Source of the DNA: an uncultured Legionella sp. | Lineage (GTDB): Bacteria; Pseudomonadota; Gammaproteobacteria; Legionellales; Legionellaceae | Assembly: GCA_902168255.1 (NCBI GenBank) | Contig: CABHON010000023.1 | Location: 1-64,000, forward strand | Length of the DNA: 64,000 nucleotides | Direction of reading: 5' to 3' | In this document: positions 62,470 to 64,000 of the stretch, piece after piece | Numbering within the stretch: the first letter of the stretch is position 1 | Layout: every line of letters begins with the position of its first letter | Program-made: the position numbers and the translations under genes | The notes under the pieces: model-generated | What the model saw: the letters and a program-made list of their open reading frames with translations, nothing else | Told to the model about the DNA's origin: nothing | The model's database searches: none

Positions 62470-64000
62470 TTAAGCAGATTGAGTCGTATGCGTCGAATGT
62501 TTTTTGGCAACGATACTAAAAAAGAGCTTATTATCTTTAACCGTTATATTAATAGTGCCTCCAGAAGCGAGCTTTCCAAACAATAATTCATCAGCTAATG
62601 GTTTTTTAATTTCATTTTGAATAAGCCGTGCCATTGGCCGCGCACCCATTGCTTTATCATAACCATGTTCAGCTAACCAATCTCGGGCTAACTCATCTGT
62701 CTCTAATACCACGTTTTTAGCGGCTAATTGGTGTTCTAGCGCCATTAAGAATTTATTTACAACTAAATGAATAGTCTTTTTATCTAATGCAGCAAAAGGC
62801 ACTATCGCATCTAATCGATTACGGAACTCGGGACTGAATTGATGAGAAATTGCTTCTTTATCATCCGTTAAATGCTCTTGTGTAGCAAATCCAATTGACG
62901 GCCTACTCATTTCATAAGCCCCCGCATTGGTTGTCATAATTAAAATAACATTTCTGAAATCAACTTTTCGTCCATTGGTATCTGTCAATGTGCCATGATC
63001 CATTACTTGAAGCAATATATTAAAAATATCAGGATGGGCTTTTTCAATTTCATCTAATAATAATACACAATGTGGCTGTTTATTAATTTCTTCTGTTAGC
63101 AAACCACCCGCTTCATATCCTACATACCCAGGAGGAGCACCAATTAATCGAGAAACCGTATGTTTTTCTGCGTATTCTGACATGTCAAAACGAACTAACG
63201 GCAAGGTTAACTGGCTAGCCAATTGAACGCTGACTTCTGTTTTACCTACACCGGTAGGACCACTAAATAGATAACAGCCAATGGGTTTATTCGATTCCCG
63301 TAATCCTGATCGGGATAATTTTACAGAAGAAGCAAGCGTACTAATTGCTTCATCTTGTCCATACACTAATAATTTTAAATTCTGTTCCAGGTTTTTAAGG
63401 ACATTTTTATCGGTTGAAGATACTTTTTGAACCGGAATATGAATCATTTTAGCCACGACTTGTTCAATTTCAGGAACACCTACTACTTTTTTACGCTTGT
63501 TAGCTGGCAAAAGATTTTGATAAGCACCTGCCTCATCTATCACATCAATTGCCTTATCTGGCAAAAAGCGATCATGAATATAACGCGAGGCCAAATCTGT
63601 AGCAGAATGCAGGGCTTGGAGTGAAAATTTCACCCCGTGATGTGTTTCAAGTTTTTCTTTCAAACCTTTTAAAATTTCATATGTTTCTTCAACTGTGGTT
63701 TCGGGAACATCAATCTTTTGGAATCGACGAGCTAAGGCATGATCTTTTTCAAAAATAGTACGATATTCTTGGTACGTTGTTGAACCAATACATTTTAATT
63801 CACCATTGGTTAAGAGCGGCTTAATCAAGTTGGACGCGTCCATGACACCACCAGAAGCAGCACCTGCCCCAATAATAGTATGAATTTCATCAATAAATAA
63901 AACGGCACCTGGCTCTGCTTTTAATTGCCGTAGCATATCTTTAAAACGTTTTTCAAAATCGCCACGATATTTGGTGCCTGCTAATAAGGCACCTAAATCT
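62470..64000 (-). CDS. clpA: ATP-dependent Clp protease ATP-binding subunit ClpA, partial
   Basis: The C-terminal 509 residues are present; the gene continues off the right edge and lacks its N-terminal domain here. The first visible residues, DLGALLAGTKYRGDFEKRFK, are the typical ClpA/ClpB pore-adjacent segment of the first AAA module, followed by VLFIDEIHTIIGAG (Walker B). The second module has Walker A SGPTGVGKTEV, LLLDEIEKAHPDIFN (Walker B), GAPPGYVGYEAGGLLTE and the sensor-2 region GARPMARLIQNEIKKPLADELL. ClpA unfolds substrates for ClpP. An IGF/L-type loop for ClpP docking, SIGFATQEH, is present. clpS would be expected just upstream, outside the window. Confidence 0.95.
   Translation of the reverse strand, partial: DLGALLAGTKYRGDFEKRFKDMLRQLKAEPGAVLFIDEIHTIIGAGAASGGVMDASNLIKPLLTNGELKCIGSTTYQEYRTIFEKDHALARRFQKIDVPETTVEETYEILKGLKEKLETHHGVKFSLQALHSATDLASRYIHDRFLPDKAIDVIDEAGAYQNLLPANKRKKVVGVPEIEQVVAKMIHIPVQKVSSTDKNVLKNLEQNLKLLVYGQDEAISTLASSVKLSRSGLRESNKPIGCYLFSGPTGVGKTEVSVQLASQLTLPLVRFDMSEYAEKHTVSRLIGAPPGYVGYEAGGLLTEEINKQPHCVLLLDEIEKAHPDIFNILLQVMDHGTLTDTNGRKVDFRNVILIMTTNAGAYEMSRPSIGFATQEHLTDDKEAISHQFSPEFRNRLDAIVPFAALDKKTIHLVVNKFLMALEHQLAAKNVVLETDELARDWLAEHGYDKAMGARPMARLIQNEIKKPLADELLFGKLASGGTINITVKDNKLFFSIVAKKHSTHTTQSA

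Overview
The window looks like chromosome of an A/T-rich gammaproteobacterium of the order Legionellales (Legionella/Coxiella/Diplorickettsia-like), probably host-associated. The evidence is a close homologue of Legionella Mip, gammaproteobacterial gene neighbourhoods (aroQ-accB-accC, mrdA-rodA, amiC-mutL, plsY beside rlmB), several long unrecognised proteins that look like secreted effectors, and many dispersed palindromic repeats. The species cannot be named from sequence alone. No plasmid, phage or CRISPR signature is visible.

Layout. 1-2001: 5' part of a minus-strand FG-GAP (integrin-alpha-like) protein ending in Pro/Ser/Thr tandem repeats that run off the window. 2130-3756: a repeat and two unknown membrane proteins. 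3852-17887: a minus-strand defence island with a RecB-nuclease/SF1-helicase fusion, hsdR, hsdS, a broken AAA ATPase, a SIR2-like protein, RhuM, an AlbA_2/Schlafen-type protein and hsdM. 18155-21545: an IS481-family element inserted at the 5' end of a decayed NYN-domain gene, a DUF2971 gene, and a GIY-YIG nuclease nested in inverted repeats. The defence side ends at a tRNA-Thr(CGU) gene (21691-21766) whose 3' end faces it.

22021-48970 is mainly housekeeping: rpe, slt, mpg, maeA, rlmB, plsY, pepP, a DUF47-pit phosphate uptake pair, nhaA, aroQ, accB-accC, a PPi-type phosphofructokinase, an NDP-sugar reductase, dksA, an acyl-CoA carboxylase beta subunit and a host-attachment family protein. Three long unrecognised genes (28844-31258, 34657-36261, 46428-48428) are effector candidates, and the remains of an AAA/DUF4143 ATPase gene lie at 34395-34573. 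49060-49945 is a DUF559 nuclease gene between long inverted repeats. 49978-60585 is a cell-wall and repair region: mltB, rodA, mrdA, mip, ampG, amiC, mutL and a BaiN-like flavoprotein. The window closes with two divergent secreted paralogues and the 3' part of clpA.

Three themes stand out. (1) A type I restriction locus is split by four other defence-type genes. (2) Two dispersed palindromic repeat families are present. Family A (about 200 bp; three full copies) keeps its flanks and hairpin loops, while the hairpin stems differ in sequence yet stay complementary. Family B (about 125 bp) sits just 5' of a gene in every copy or fragment recognised and seems to supply the start of amiC. (3) Two small nuclease genes, GIY-YIG and DUF559, each sit at the centre of an inverted-repeat element, which suggests nuclease-associated mobile palindromes. 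All gene functions are inferred by reading motifs; no database search was run.
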